A stretch of 64,000 bases of DNA, from positions 17,964,910 through 18,028,909 of the forward strand of contig OY992839.1 in NCBI GenBank assembly GCA_963921425.1. The letters run 5' to 3'. A program made the position numbers and the translations under genes. Below, piece by piece: positions 1 to 11,510 of this stretch (positions are counted from its first letter, which is position 1; each line of letters begins with the position of its first letter). The DNA is from Dryas octopetala. Its lineage: Eukaryota; Streptophyta; Magnoliopsida; Rosales; Rosaceae. Under the pieces are notes generated by a model, which ran no database searches, was not told where the DNA came from, and was given only the letters and a program-made list of their open reading frames with translations.

Positions 1-1492
1 GATCAGACACCGAAACCCGACCAGGAAATGGATAAAGACCATTGCTACTCTGCCCGCGGAAAAGAGTCTTCCCCGTCACCAAATCCTGAACAAGAAATGA
101 GTCAGGAAAGAAAGTGAAAGAACAATTATTGTCACGAGCAAACTGATTAACTGAAAGAATATTACTAGATGCTTTAGGACAATAAAGCACATTCGTCAAA
201 GCAAAAGAAGTAGAATTAGTGGAAAGATTAGAGTGACCAATGGAATGAATGGGCAAACTTGTACCACCAAGGACTCCACCAATAGAGTCATGACCATGAT
301 AATCTCGAGCATGAACCAAGTTGTCGGCATCACTGGTAATATGAGCATTGGCACCGGTATCAGTCAACCAAGGTTGGGCCCCAAAAGAAGCGTTAGTGGC
401 AACCATGGCAGACAATTTTTGGGGAGGAACACGACCCTCATAAGAATGGTTCACTCGATTATAACAATCGATTGCAGAATGACCCATCCGATTACAAATC
501 TGGCATTGCACACGGAAACCATTAGTACCAAAAGAATTGGAATTAGACGAAGAAAAAACACCTGTTGAGTGGGAGCCTGTTGAGCCAGTAAAGGAAGGCC
601 TAGCCATAGAACTACCATGAGGCCCATAAAATGACCCACGACCACGACTTGATGAAGGACCACCAGAAAAACCACTTGATGTACCACTGGAACCAGAGAA
701 GCCATTGGAACCACGGCCACGACCAGAGAAGCGACCACCCCAGCGTTGATTACCGGAGTAGCCACGACCTCCAGTTCGACCACCACGCGCTGCCATCATA
801 GCAACGGAAGTATCACTACCAGGAGCCTGAAGCGCCGTAAGCCGCCGCTCTGCACTTTTGAGCAGCACCTCCAGATCTGTAAAGGTGATTGGTGTTTCGC
901 GTGCTTGCGCAAAGGCCACTGTGTTTTCATAAAGTGGCCCAACATTGCTCATAACCACAGCCACAAGATCATTGTCCTTAACTGGACTGCTAGACACAGA
1001 TAAACGATCAGCAATAGAAAGTAAGCGATCCAGAAAATCGGAAACACAGAGATCACCTCGGCGGGTGTTTAGCAATTCAGAACGAAGTTCAACAATATAC
1101 TGCTGATTTTGAGAAGCAAAACGCTCCTCAAGCTTTGCCCAGGACTCGTGGGCAGAAGTGCATCGTGCGACGGTGCCGAGGATGGCTTCGGACAAAGAAC
1201 CGTTGATCCAAGACAACACCATCTGATCATGTTGAATCCACTCATCATACTTTGGATTAATCTCGTCAGTAAGCTTCCCTGCTGCATCTTTGAGAAATGG
1301 ATCAGGACAAGGAATTTTTCCAGTCACAAAACCTTGAAGATTACGACTACGCAACAGCAGCACAATCTGTGCAAGCCAGAGCACATAATTGTGCTTGCTA
1401 AGGCGAATATTTAAGGAACCAGTAACATTTGGAACAGATGGGGAAATAGCTGAGATAATAGATTGAGAACTAGAAGATGATTCAGTTCCCAT
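1..1492 (-). CDS. Ty1/copia Gag-protease polyprotein, N-terminal 497 codons, cut by window edge
   Basis: From an ATG at 1492 the minus strand is open to base 1 without a stop. The first ~230 residues look like a copia Gag (UBN2 type): LNIRLSKHNYVLWLAQI near residue 30, then KYDEWIQHDQMVLSWINGSL and LEERFASQNQQYIVELRSEL. A Gly/Ser/Arg-rich linker follows. A CCHC zinc knuckle (CQICNRMGHSAIDC) lies at residues 330-343. The aspartic-protease site WLTDTGANAHIT follows, with its aspartate at residue 378, and the last codons (LYPFPGRVSVSD) resemble the start of the pre-integrase region. Gag packages RNA and the protease matures the polyprotein. Integrase, reverse transcriptase and RNase H should lie left of the window. 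The open frame suggests a young copy. A primer-binding site and a probable LTR lie just upstream, as expected for this start. Confidence 0.93.
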   Translation of the reverse strand, partial: MGTESSSSSQSIISAISPSVPNVTGSLNIRLSKHNYVLWLAQIVLLLRSRNLQGFVTGKIPCPDPFLKDAAGKLTDEINPKYDEWIQHDQMVLSWINGSLSEAILGTVARCTSAHESWAKLEERFASQNQQYIVELRSELLNTRRGDLCVSDFLDRLLSIADRLSVSSSPVKDNDLVAVVMSNVGPLYENTVAFAQARETPITFTDLEVLLKSAERRLTALQAPGSDTSVAMMAARGGRTGGRGYSGNQRWGGRFSGRGRGSNGFSGSSGTSSGFSGGPSSSRGRGSFYGPHGSSMARPSFTGSTGSHSTGVFSSSNSNSFGTNGFRVQCQICNRMGHSAIDCYNRVNHSYEGRVPPQKLSAMVATNASFGAQPWLTDTGANAHITSDADNLVHARDYHGHDSIGGVLGGTSLPIHSIGHSNLSTNSTSFALTNVLYCPKASSNILSVNQFARDNNCSFTFFPDSFLVQDLVTGKTLFRGQSSNGLYPFPGRVSVSD

Positions 1493-1576
1493 GGTGTGTG
1501 ATGGCTGTGGGAGGAACAGAGGTTAATTGGTTTGAGAAGAAGAAAAACAGAGAGGACTGCGTACGTCGTTAGACTT

Positions 1577-1591
1577 GCGGCTCTGATACCA
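1577..1591 (-). other. Primer-binding site of the copia element
   Basis: The minus strand reads TGGTATCAGAGCCGC. The first 12 bases match the usual plant retrotransposon site complementary to the 3' end of initiator tRNA-Met. It lies 84 bases upstream of the Gag ATG and beside the probable LTR, which is the expected order LTR, primer site, gag. Confidence 0.88.
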
Positions 1592-1592
1592 T

Positions 1593-1749
1593 AAAGAGAG
1601 TTTAAGATGGAGTTGGATTATAATGCCTTGAATGATTGGCAGTATTGTATTTATTGATATATATAGGATATAGTCACGTGTATACAAGAGTTGTGTGCAA
1701 ACTATACCAAGTACATGATAACTATGCTAAGTATATGATAACTAGAACA
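1593..1749 (-). repeat. Probable short 5' LTR of the copia element
   Basis: Reading the minus strand, a stretch that could begin TGTTCTAGTTATC near 1749 runs to the primer-binding site. It holds two near copies of ACTTRGTATAGTT-like sequence and a TATATATA motif near 1660-1670 that could be the promoter TATA box. The outer boundary is a guess from the TGTT start. The inner end shows no clean CA, and the second LTR is outside the window, so length and ends are unverified. Confidence 0.5.
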
Positions 1750-2158
1750 TCAAGCACATGTGTATTTACGGAGGTAAAAGTCTGGAAGAGGTAGGACTCT
1801 TCTCAATATATGCATTATAAGTTCATTGCACAAGTCAGTTTTTAACATGTTTCATCATTCAATTAGTGCAAAAACAAATAATCACATTATGAACATTTTT
1901 CTTTTAAGCTAGCAGACTTGTATTCATTCAATGAAGAATTGATGCAAAAGAAAATAATCAAGGGTTTCTCTTTTCATTCAGTTCCTAATTACTTGATTAA
2001 ATTAAATAGATTCATAACCTAAGAGCATATGAAGCCAAAAAGTATATAAACCAGTTTCGATTTCCCTTAATGTTGTTTCCAATTATACATACCCTATTAT
2101 TTCATTCTAGATGCATTTCCTATACCAGTTCCTTTTAATATCCCAAATTAATTTTCAA

Positions 2159-2318
2159 CTTGACAAAGCAAGTTGAAATTATCAACATGGCAGTCCATGT
2201 TAACTTTCTCATTCTCAGTGAGCATGGAGGTCATTGAAACATTGTTTATGTGCTAAGTTAATCTCCCAACTTGGTAAAGCAAGTTGAAATCATCAACATG
2301 GCAAACCATGTTGAATTT
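2159..2318. repeat. Two copies of a ~49-bp repeat, each able to form a hairpin
   Basis: A unit starting cttgacaaagcaagttgaaa (2159-2207) recurs at 2270-2318 with a few changes. Each copy ends in a short palindrome: aacatggcagtccatgtt in the first, caacatggcaaaccatgttg in the second. The changes in the second copy keep the stem paired. It lies inside non-coding LTR-like sequence. The function is unknown and this may be only LTR structure. Confidence 0.6.
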
Positions 2319-3730
2319 CGAATTCCCATTCATCATTCAAATTGACTTAATTCTTTAACATGCTGTTTAGTCATAGGTTAAGGATCTAATTGCAAGTTTT
2401 TATCATTCTAACTTCTTCTAAGCATGTCATCTAAGGAGACATTTTTAAGCATACATCATCATCCAATCCGTGCCACAAATAAAGAAATCATACACACACA
2501 TACATATAGCTATAAATTAATATAGATATAACCAAAACATAGGATTTGAATGGACTAGCTCTCTCTACCTCAAGTGTAGCTCCTATCCTTGCTGCCACTC
2601 CAAGCAAGTTGTTTCCCTAGTTCATAAGATGACAACATTAGGGTTCGATGGCTGATTGGACAAGCAAAAGTTGCATACGAGATTTCAAAATAAAAAATAG
2701 TTAAAGTCTAACTTTTCACAAGTTCTAAATCATGCATTGAAGCATAATTGAAGGTTTAAAGGCATCACAAAAACCATAACAGAAAAATGGATATGCTGCA
2801 AAAACCAAATTCAGGGTTTTAGTTTGAAAGACAAGGGGTTTGACAACCCAAATTTTAATCCAAGGGTAATTGGACTCCTTCTTGTTTCTAGAACAAACCC
2901 ATGGGTGATTTGTGACTTGCTAAAACCAAGAGTTTAGGCCAAAAAGTCCAAAAATGGAAAATGGTAGTTTGAGACTTTTATGAAAAAGGTCAAAAGAGCA
3001 GTGCTTGCTCTGTGATTTTTATAAAATCGTACAAAACATTTTTGAATAAAATTTTTCACAGGTTGTTAGAAGACACATTGATACTCATGTACAAAAATTT
3101 TCAAAGTAGTTGGAGTTATGCAAGTGGGGTTTTCGAAGTGCTAAATCTCACACCAGAAACTGAATTTTTTGCATAAACATTGTTCATATGGTAAAAATCT
3201 CATTTTTGTGTATACTAACCAAATCGAGTGAGACCAATTGGAAGAGGTTTGAAATCACATTTAAAAGCCACTGTAAAAATTTCAAATCAAAATTCCAAGT
3301 GTATTAAAACCTAAGGCTTCTTTCTTTGAAAACATGCAGAAAACTGGCAGAATTGTTTTGCATTTTGTAAAATCCACCATAAAACCATAACAAGTTGAAT
3401 TTTGGTGTTTCTTGATTGCAGAGAAATATTGGGATGTCTATTTCCACATTTTGAAACAGTTTCTTCAAATTTTTTGTAGAAAACGACAGATTTTAAAAGC
3501 AAGGCATTGAGGTCAAGGGTTGGAAAGTTGCCAAACAAAGATTCAAAACATGAAAACCCTTTTGATTTCTTGAGATGTTATTAACCCTAGCCAAACAAAC
3601 AATATCTAATACCAAAAACTAACTCTTCAACAAATTAAGAACAAAGCTAAGGTTCTTACCAAGTTTTCCTTTGAAAGATAGTGCAGGTTGCTCTCTTCCC
3701 TTCCTTTTAGCATGTTCGTTTCTTCTCTTC

Positions 3731-3731
<1 letters not shown>

Positions 3732-3793
<62 letters not shown>
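3732..3793. repeat. (CT)n microsatellite
   Basis: About 62 bases of uninterrupted CT dinucleotide inside the minus-strand LTR. Similar CT/GA tracts occur at matching places in the other chromovirus-like LTRs of this window (6941-6989, 28421-28441, 41785-41806), so it is part of the LTR architecture. Confidence 0.95.
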
Positions 3794-3796
<3 letters not shown>

Positions 3797-4704
3797 AACG
3801 TTGGTTTCTGAATGAATGCGGGAATGGCTTGTCTGAAAGTGGCTGGATTTATGAAAGGGAGGATATGGTTATTGGAGGGAAACTGAAGGGTAAACTCTTC
3901 TGTTTTTTGTTTGGCGTGGGAAAGGGTTTAATGAGGAGGCTTGTCAGATTTTAATTTCTCCAGAAGGCTTTTAAGTGGCTTGCCAATCCCTTAAGGCCTA
4001 GTTTAATGAGTGTTTTAGCCTAATGGAATAGGCTTAACAGCCCATTAAGCAATCCAAGCCCTTTTTTCTAGTTTTAATTTACTTAATTAAAACTCAACAC
4101 TTTATTTTATTATTTTCTTTTCCATAACCTGAAATCACACTCAACCCTCTGGCCTAGCTTGGTCATGATCACCATTCCATACCATGGTTGTTTTCCTTAT
4201 CTCTTACTTAAGTAACCTAGGGTTCCAGTTCTAGTTATTTAGGTTGGTCAACATTAGGGTTTCCAAAGTCAGATTTTTTTTAACCCTTTGGTATTTCTAC
4301 TTGTTAAATGTAATATTTAAACAAGTGTAGGTGTCAAACACATAGTCATACAAGCAAAAGTGTTCATGTGATCCGAAAAGATCACTTAATCAATTCAACA
4401 ATTTATTTAGTTAAGCAAGTGCATGAGTAGATGTTTGTGTAACAATTAAAGTAAGTAAGTAAGAATACAAGTGTAACCATGTGTGTGATCCGAGAATGGC
4501 ATTTTTGTGTACAAACAAAATTGTGTTAATCAAATGATTAAAAATGGTGCATGCATAATGATTAAACCAAAAGAAACCTTTCATAAAACCAACTTGTGGA
4601 ATAAATCCATATTTGTATCTCGAAAGCATATAATTAGTTCTTAACTAAATTAATTAATCTAGTAACACCCTTAACCCAAAATCAAGAAAATTTGGGGTGT
4701 TACA

Positions 4705-4925
4705 TCATCTCCACCTTAATAGAGTTTTGTCCCCAAAACTCAATCTCTAAACCTACACAAAATAAGGGATCATTGAGCAAAAGAGTTGGCAATGTTCAAA
4801 CCAATCAAAACATAACTGAAGTTTTTAAGCTACTACTGAAAAATTTAAAGCACTTATGTGTTCTTGGACTTGTTGTTATCCTACCTCAAATGCAAGGTTG
4901 TCAAGTTTTAATATGGAAATGGAAG
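4705..4925 (-). other. Remnant of the 3' internal region of the flanking chromovirus-like element
   Basis: On the minus strand this is the last stretch before the LTR start at 4704. It contains the polypurine-like AAGGTGGAGATGA next to the LTR and a short palindromic GTTTTGGGGACAAAAC. No reading frame with retrotransposon similarity is left. The sequence changes character near 4926, where the unclassified segment begins. The right boundary is approximate. Confidence 0.4.
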
Positions 4926-6585
4926 TAGGGAGTTGTCGTACCCAGGAGATTGGATTGAGATTTCAACCACAAGCTAGATTGATTTTAGGGTTATAAAACT
5001 AACAAACAACCTATTATGTACTATGCAAAGCCAAGGCTAAACATAATGGTATGTGCAAATGTGTGGTGTTGAGTTGTTGTTTAGTTGATTGATGATAAGT
5101 AACATTAGAATTTGAAACTAACAAATGGAAATGCAAGCAAATTCAAGTACAAATTAAATTCAATGATGATGAAGAATTTGGGGTTATTAGGGGTTCACAC
5201 TAACCCTCTAATGTAACAAACAATACAATTAGTGATTATGACAAATTAGATAGATTAGATTCCCTCTTAACTCCCGATCAAGGTAAATTAGGGCACATAC
5301 TCTTTCATGTTATCAACTATCCCAACCAAGGTGATAAGTAACTACCTAAGATAAATGTCATAGCAAACCCTAGGTGCATAAAGTTCTAAGGATGAGGAAT
5401 CCAAGCAATTAAAACAATCCAACCAAGGTGTTTTTAAATTATTATGCTCTTATGCAACAAGCTTTAGAAACTAAATGTTACCAATCTCTAATTTCTACAT
5501 GACAATATTTCTCATATGCATAAGTGGTAAATTCACACATACAATTCATGATCTTTAAACTAGCATAAGAGCATATATATCCAAAAGGGCGTTTATATCA
5601 CAAATCACAAAGTCATTACATGCTTGGGCTAAGGCTACATCCCTAGCCCCAAATCAAGAAACTACTCACTAGCCATAAAAGTTACAAACAATATCACAAA
5701 TTGAAACATAAATGGACACAAGAAGGAAAAGAGAAAACTCTAGATGTTGAAGCCAAGCTCGCAAGGGGTGTCACTCCTCCAAGGATGCCCAAAATAGCTT
5801 CTTGTCCCAAGTGCTTCCAAGCTCCTCTTGCAATAATGGTGGTGAATATGGTAGATGGGTGTTGTGATGGTGTTTGGCTTTTTAGAGAGGAAGAGTTGAT
5901 GAAGGGAAGATAGAGAAAAGAAATGATGAAGAGAGATGAGAAAATGCTAGAGTTTTTGAAAGATGGAAGATGAGATGTGTGTTTTTGAGATGAGATGATA
6001 GAATGAATGATGGAATGAGTGAAATTAGAGAGAATGAAGAGAGGAGCTCGAAATTGAGAGAGTGTTTTATGGTTTGGGTGAGTTGTTATGTCTAGAATAT
6101 GTGGCTAGGATTAAAAGGAAATGAAGGGATAAGGTTTGGTTAATTCAAAAATGAGAATATTTCATCTTATCTCTCAATGGATGATCCTTGAAGGATGTTA
6201 AGATAGGTAGATGTTCTATTTGTCTCATTTAGAGCCTTGACATTGTGGTTTTTGAATTTTGCTTAGAATGGGTAAACAAAGGGGAAGGAAAGAGACCATG
6301 TGATAGGCAATTACCCAAAATGGAAAGATGCCTTGTGACCATTTTGTCCTTTTGCTGACAGGATTTCTGAGCTGTCTTTGGAGAGCAATTTGGAGGCCTT
6401 AACCAACCCAAAAATTTACGTTTCATATATCAATAGAAAGCCCTGGATGGCTTCTTTCCAACCATATGTTATATGCCTCAATCTAAGATCGGACCAAAAA
6501 GTTATGCCCCACACAATGCAGCTGACTCAGTTCTCCTCGGGTGCAATTTTGGGCTAAATTTGAAATTCAAAATAAACACCTTAGA
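4926..6585. other. Unclassified AT-rich sequence, left half of the target of the ttaga solo LTR
   Basis: No coding frame or known domain is visible. It starts near gttgtcgtacccaggagatt, a phrase I associate with internal or untranslated regions of plant LTR retrotransposons, but I cannot name the family. It continues across the nested insertions at 40603: the last five bases (ttaga, 6581-6585) recur at 40603-40607. Purine-rich low-complexity sequence fills 5880-6050. Confidence 0.5.
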
Positions 6586-6938
6586 TGTGAGACCCCGTAT
6601 TTTTCAAGGATTTATTCTAAATATTTTGAGAATTTATTTTGATCATTTTGGAAATTTATTTGAAAAATAAAAAGGTTTTGGATTTATTTTTAATTTAAGT
6701 TTTAATTTGGGTTTGACTAAAAGGTTGACTTTTTATTTAACGGGCTTTTGACTTCGAGTTTGTGCTTGTTAGAAAGGTCTCGAGTTCACGAGTTAGTAGA
6801 CACGTAGCACGCGTCGATCCGAGTTACGGTTTGAGAGATATGAGCATTTGAAAGAAGAGGCAATTTTGAAATTTTGCATGAATGGGTTTTAATTACCCAA
6901 AAGTCCATTTTTCTCTCATTCTCTCTCCTCTCTCCCCG

Positions 6939-6974
<36 letters not shown>

Positions 6975-6999
6975 GTCTCTCTCTCGCCCGTTCAACATC
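6586..6999 (+). mobile_element. Solo LTR (chromovirus-like), left part; TSD ttaga
   Basis: It starts TGTGAGACCCCGTATTTTTC directly after ttaga (6581-6585). It ends at 6999, where another element is inserted, and resumes at 37960, finishing in GTTACA at 40602 followed by ttaga (40603-40607). The net length is about 3.05 kb. It has no internal domain or second LTR, so it is a solo LTR left by LTR-LTR recombination. A close relative starts at 41423 and shows the uninterrupted order across the junction. A CT-rich tract lies at 6905-6989. Confidence 0.85.
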
Positions 7000-7036
7000 T
7001 GACAGGACCGCCCCCAGATTCCATCATGAAACCCAG
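7000..7036 (-). mobile_element. Tip of the G1 3' LTR (U5 end)
   Basis: The 37 bases from TGACAGGACCGCCCCCAG match the complement of the U5 end of the G1 LTR family, compare 36185 onward. They are cut off from the rest of that LTR, which resumes at 26034, by an inverted solo LTR. The outer junction has acatc at 6995-6999, matched at 4 of 5 bases by acacc at 37960-37964 on the other side of G1. Confidence 0.8.
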
Positions 7037-7983
7037 TGTAATGACCCGACCCAAATTTCCACTAGAAATTTAAATTTTTATTTAACTATGTTTTTAAGAG
7101 ATTTTTTTTAAAGGATGTTGAATTGTATTTTAAAGATTTTGAGATTTATTCGGAAAATAAAAAGGGTTTTGATTTAAAGTTTTGATTTATTTATTTATTT
7201 ATTTTTATTTTAATTTAAGCTTGACCCAAAGTTGACTTTTAAAATAAATGGGCTTTCTTATGGTTTTTGTATTCAAAGTTTCATGAATTTATGAATTTAG
7301 ATATTGTGAGTTGAACAAATGCATATTTGATGAGTTTGGACTTGTTACGGGGAGTTTTGGAAAGAAAATGAAAGGACTTGAGATTGGTTTTTATGAGTTT
7401 ATGAGTTGTTATTGATTTTCAAACCACCCACTTCAGTGCCCTTCCAGGTTATCAGATTAGATAGGTCTTTGGGACCCATTGCGGCACACACATAGGCTTT
7501 GGGCCGTGTGTCGTGATGCTTGACCCTTTGGGGGTGGCTCTGCGTGCACGTAAGACAAACTTTAAGGCTCTGCATGCGTATGACAGATTCTCGGCTCTGC
7601 GCATGTATGACAGAATTTATGGCTCTGCATGCGTATGATAGATTCTCGGCTCTGCGCATGTATGACAGATTTTCAGGGTAACTGACTTGGTGTGTTGTAT
7701 TATATATGTATTATACGGTTTTATGGTGATAATTTATTTTAAATTTATAAAACCATTCAGAATTTTAAATATTTGAATTCTATTTGATAAATAGTTTATA
7801 CTTCTATTTGGTTTATTAAATTATGAAAACAATTTTGAACAATTCTGAAAGCGTTTTAAAACGGGGGGATTTCAAAGGACATCGTAAGGTTTTAGAGTTA
7901 AACGTGTGTAAAAGGGTTTTTCTGAAAAGATATTTAATCTTTGATTTTCATTTCCATTTAACTGTCCACTCACTAAGCCTATC
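7037..7983 (+). mobile_element. Solo LTR nested in the G1 3' LTR, left part
   Basis: It starts TGTAATGACCCGACCC at 7037 and belongs to the same broad family as the G1 LTR but in the opposite direction. The Tat element is inserted at 7984, and the LTR resumes at 25613 and ends in CTGTCA at 26033. The net length is about 1.36 kb, roughly half the G1 LTR, so its middle is deleted or it is a short variant. The flanking cccag (7032-7036) and cctcg (26034-26038) could be a decayed duplication of cccgg, the sequence at the matching place in the other G1 LTR. Confidence 0.7.
7538..7675. repeat. Tandem repeat of ~27-30 bp inside the solo LTR
   Basis: About five units begin ggctctgcgtg or ggctctgcatg and continue with cgtatgacagattctc or a variant. 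Related GC-rich minisatellites occupy the matching zone of the other LTRs (36895-37220, 39282-39612, 43800-43995), which suggests a conserved tandem block in this LTR family. Confidence 0.8.
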
Positions 7984-10900
7984 TGTTCACTTGTTTTTAG
8001 CCAAGGTTGACCAGAAGCAACACTTTGGTCCGTTTTCGTGTAAGTGCGGGGCGTGCCACGGTCAAGCCAAGTTTTGGCTCGATCGGAATGTGATAGTGAT
8101 TGTGTTGAGTAACTGCGCCTAAATTGATTCTTATCAAGCGATTGATCGGCCAAGCTAGGAACCACTCTTGGCCTAGGTTCTTTTCTAGCCTCGGGGACAA
8201 GGCTCTTAAAGGCCTAGTCGGAATCGGAATCCGACCCACTAGTTGGCCTCCTTAAAATTACGTGATCGAACTCGTGCACAAAGTGGTGCAAGTGCCCAAG
8301 CAAAACAAAGAAACTATAGATAACAAAAATATAATGAAACTCAATACGATCTTGACCAACCAAGTTAACTTCAAGATTCAAAGAAACAATGAAAATAACA
8401 GGCATTAGATTGAGGGCGAATGAATGAAAAATTGCATTAAAGTTGAAATCAAGACAAGCAAAGTTGCATGAAAAGTAAAGAACAAAACTAAATCGATACC
8501 ACAAGCCTTTGGGAAAGATAATGGCAGAGCTACAAACCTAGTGAACTAGAACTATTGAAAACCTAAAAGCGCCTTGAACGGTAGCAACTAAGTAAAATCG
8601 AAAGCAAAAGAACTTTGAGAGATTTGTGAGTTGATTGCTGTGTGTTGAATGTCTTCTTTTCTCTTCTGAATGTGTCTATATATAAGGATTAGGATAGCAA
8701 TGGGCCGTTACTTGGCTCGGAATTCCCCCTAGACTCCTTGTACAGATGGGATTTGAACTCTCTTGAAATTAGGATTCGACCGGATTGTTCCTTGATAACC
8801 ACGTGATCTTGAGCATTGATGGTCGATGAGAATCCTTTCCAAATTTGAACTCTTTACTTGGACGGAATTCTAGCTTAAGTAGAACTTCTTGGTGGATGAG
8901 AAATCCTTATGTGACTTGGGCAGAGCCATTATTGGCTAAGAAATTTTATCAAGAAGCTTTCGGGCTCGATCAAACTCTTTGAGGTTTTAAGCTTAATAAA
9001 AATTCGGCCCAAATATTGAGACCCAAACTTAATTAAAATATTAAAATAAAATGAAACGACCCAGCCTCAAAACTAGGCTGGAACCACCTCGTTTTATTTT
9101 TATACCCAATAATAAAACTGCCCAGCCCATTTTTATCTTCGATTGGACCGATTTCTTTATTTTAAATACATAACCCGGCCTCAAACTAGGCCAAAATTAT
9201 TCCTCTTTGTTTGAAATTATACATGGCCTAACAAATTGCATTTAGTTGGGCCAACTCATCTTATAAAAACATGAGAAAGAGATGACCCGGCCTCTCAATA
9301 GGCCTGAATTACTCTTTTATTTGATACAACATAATGGATTGAGCCACTCAATAAAATATTTTGGCCTTTCACTCACACAAGTCGAGCCACTTTCATGATC
9401 CCTCGCCAAAATCCAGCCTCCTCTAGGCCTTTGAAGCCACTTCACAAAATATTTTCGCCCAGCCTCTTGTAGGCATTTTCTCCCGGCCTCATGTAGTGGG
9501 CGAACAACACTTTTGAAACCAAGGGCGAGGTAGCCCGGATAGATTTTAATTGATCACTTTCATCATGCTCACAAGGTTGGGTGATCAACATAGTTGATAT
9601 TTGGGCAAAATAATCATGAAAAGAGATTGGGCGATCAAATCATAAAAAATAGGGAAATAAAGTTGCCCGGGCTATTTAGATGGCATTTGGGTGTAAAAAA
9701 TGATAGAGTAGTTGGGTGGATAGGAATAATGGTAAAAAAGCAATCCAGGCCAATCATAGGATATTTTGTGGGTGGAAGTAGCCTGGATAGCCTAGAAGAA
9801 ATTTTAGTAGAAAAGGAGAGGAGAGAGGCTGGACAAAATAGGGAGAAGGAGGCCGGACAAAACAAGAAGAATGAGGCTGGATAAAAATATTTATAGGCTT
9901 TGGGTGGCAACTTCCATGTCTCTCTTTCAAAAATAGTTTGGGCCCACTTAAAAATAAAACCACTTTTTGGTCTTTAAAAATATGTATTTGGCTAGGCATA
10001 ATATATATATATACACATATATTTTTAACCATACATATATATAATAATATATATATGTATATATGTATCTATATTATATATATATGTATTATATATATTA
10101 GTGCATACATAAAAGCCATGCCACTTACTCTTTCAATTGTATGTATATATACATGCAATGTGATTAATGCCACTCAATGGCATGCTTTATATATAAAGTA
10201 TATATATATATACATGTAAACTCAAAACGTCAATCAATCTCTCTCTTCAATCAATTCAGCCAGCCAATCCTATATATATATATCAATTTATATACATCCA
10301 TTGTCACTTTCTTGCTGGTATGCATTTGGGCAATTTCTATCCATTAAACCAACCCATAGCTATACATATACATCTATGTACGAACGCCCAGGCTACAAAG
10401 TTTGATTGCAATTTTCTATTTGCTCTGCATATAGGTACACTGATCCAACCATCAACTTTCCTTTCTTCTACAAAAATCTCTATTTCAAATTGACTCCAGG
10501 TAACTCCCACGAAATCCACCTAAGCTGGTTGGGCTTCTTGCATTCAATATCCACCATCCTCAATTTGGTCTCTTCTTCCTGCTTTATTGAATTTCAAAAT
10601 TGGCTGAACCTTACTTGCATATTTCACTCAGTGCAACCCATCAACCAAACAACAAACTACATTTCTGTCCGCCAGCACTCCTTGCAATTTCCCTCCTCTC
10701 TTTTTTCTTTTTGATTCAAACAACCAACAAACAACTACTAGTTGGATTTTAAGCCACCCAAATATCAAAATAAGTTACTACCCATGCTTCTTCTTCATCT
10801 GAAATACTCAACCATTCATTTGGCTGTCATCTTGTGGTTTTTGGAACCCTATTAGCAACCCCCTTCAACTCTTCTTGGTTTAGTGGTAATACCGCACGCT

Positions 10901-11034
10901 ATGTGTTCAATTTAAGTCTCCACTTAGCTTGGCATGACTCAAACTTCATGAATGAAGGTAGGTTGGCCTCCCCTCCACAACCATTCCCATTCTACTTGTC
11001 TTGCCATGGTAAATGCTAATTTATGGCCCAAACA
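7984..11034 (-). repeat. 3' LTR of the Tat element
   Basis: Nearly identical to 22536-25612 along its whole length. In the element's direction it runs from TGTTTGGGCCATAAATTAGC (11034) to AACAAGTGAACA (7984). It is very AT-rich with (TA)n blocks at 9998-10100 and 10190-10215. Short open frames inside it recur in the other LTR and look like chance. Differences from the other LTR include substitutions and a ~17-bp segment near 23175-23195 present only in the right copy. I would expect low single-digit divergence, but did not count it. Confidence 0.95.
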
Positions 11035-11051
11035 TTTGCCCCCCAAGCTTT
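11035..11051 (-). other. Polypurine tract of the Tat element
   Basis: Reading the minus strand, AAAGCTTGGGGGGCAAA lies directly before the 3' LTR start. A G-rich tract touching the LTR is where plus-strand DNA synthesis is primed. Confidence 0.75.
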
Positions 11052-11510
11052 GTGGTTTTGGCTATCAAAGCCACAAAGTTTGCAAAGTATTTGAATTTCA
11101 AATTTTCACTTTTCTTGAATTTCTCCTTCTTGTAGGTACATAGTGTGGCAATTAACAATTGGTGGGGAAGCCCTCTTGTGACATTATCACCTCTACTAAG
11201 GTAATTTAAAAATCACATTTCTTCTTCATTTTCCTCATTTTTACAAACTCCATAGCCAAAAACACTCAAGAAAAAGTTTCTAACTTTTCCTCAAAAAACC
11301 TCATAATAGGTTTAATTTGCTTTGGATTTGACTTGATTTGGAGCGATTCTTGGTGATTTCTTCGAGAATCTTTGGTAAGTCTCACTTTCCCACCTTGTTC
11401 TCTTCAATTTCATGTATTTTGGTGGCTTTTTAGAAACTTTGTTGTCAAAGTTTAAAACTTTCCCGCGTGTTCTTGATATTTTCTTGGTACTTTCTTTGTA
11501 GCCAATCACC
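11052..11510 (+). other. Leader region of the antisense PMD gene, between 3' LTR and start codon
   Basis: A 459-base stretch with no frame of its own. It would hold the promoter or 5' UTR of the plus-strand gene, unless transcription starts in the antisense strand of the adjoining LTR. Possible splice-like signals (tgtaggtacat near 11134) are present. I cannot place a promoter. Confidence 0.4.

Larger units (their letters stand above)
1750..4704 (-). mobile_element. Ty3/gypsy (chromovirus, Tekay/Del-like) LTR, minus strand
   Basis: On the minus strand an LTR appears to start at 4704 with TGTAACACCCC. It is preceded by GTTTTGGGGACAAAACTC and a purine-rich AAGGTGGAGATGA, which is the usual polypurine-tract context of plant chromovirus 3' LTRs. 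The body holds a long CT tract (3732-3793) and, near 2550-2640, a GGTAGAGAGAGC-type segment common in these LTRs. There is no coding potential. The left boundary is not defined: the copia element begins at about 1749 and may have inserted into it. A solo LTR or a truncated 3' end are both possible. Confidence 0.55.

Noticed and set aside
8214..8504. A 96-codon minus-strand frame, repeated at 22766-23056
   Set aside because: It lies in the Tat LTR and recurs only because the LTR is duplicated. No domain, and frames in other directions overlap it.
9998..10283. TATATA runs that resemble TATA boxes
   Set aside because: They are long (TA)n microsatellite stretches in the LTR, and a specific promoter cannot be picked from them.
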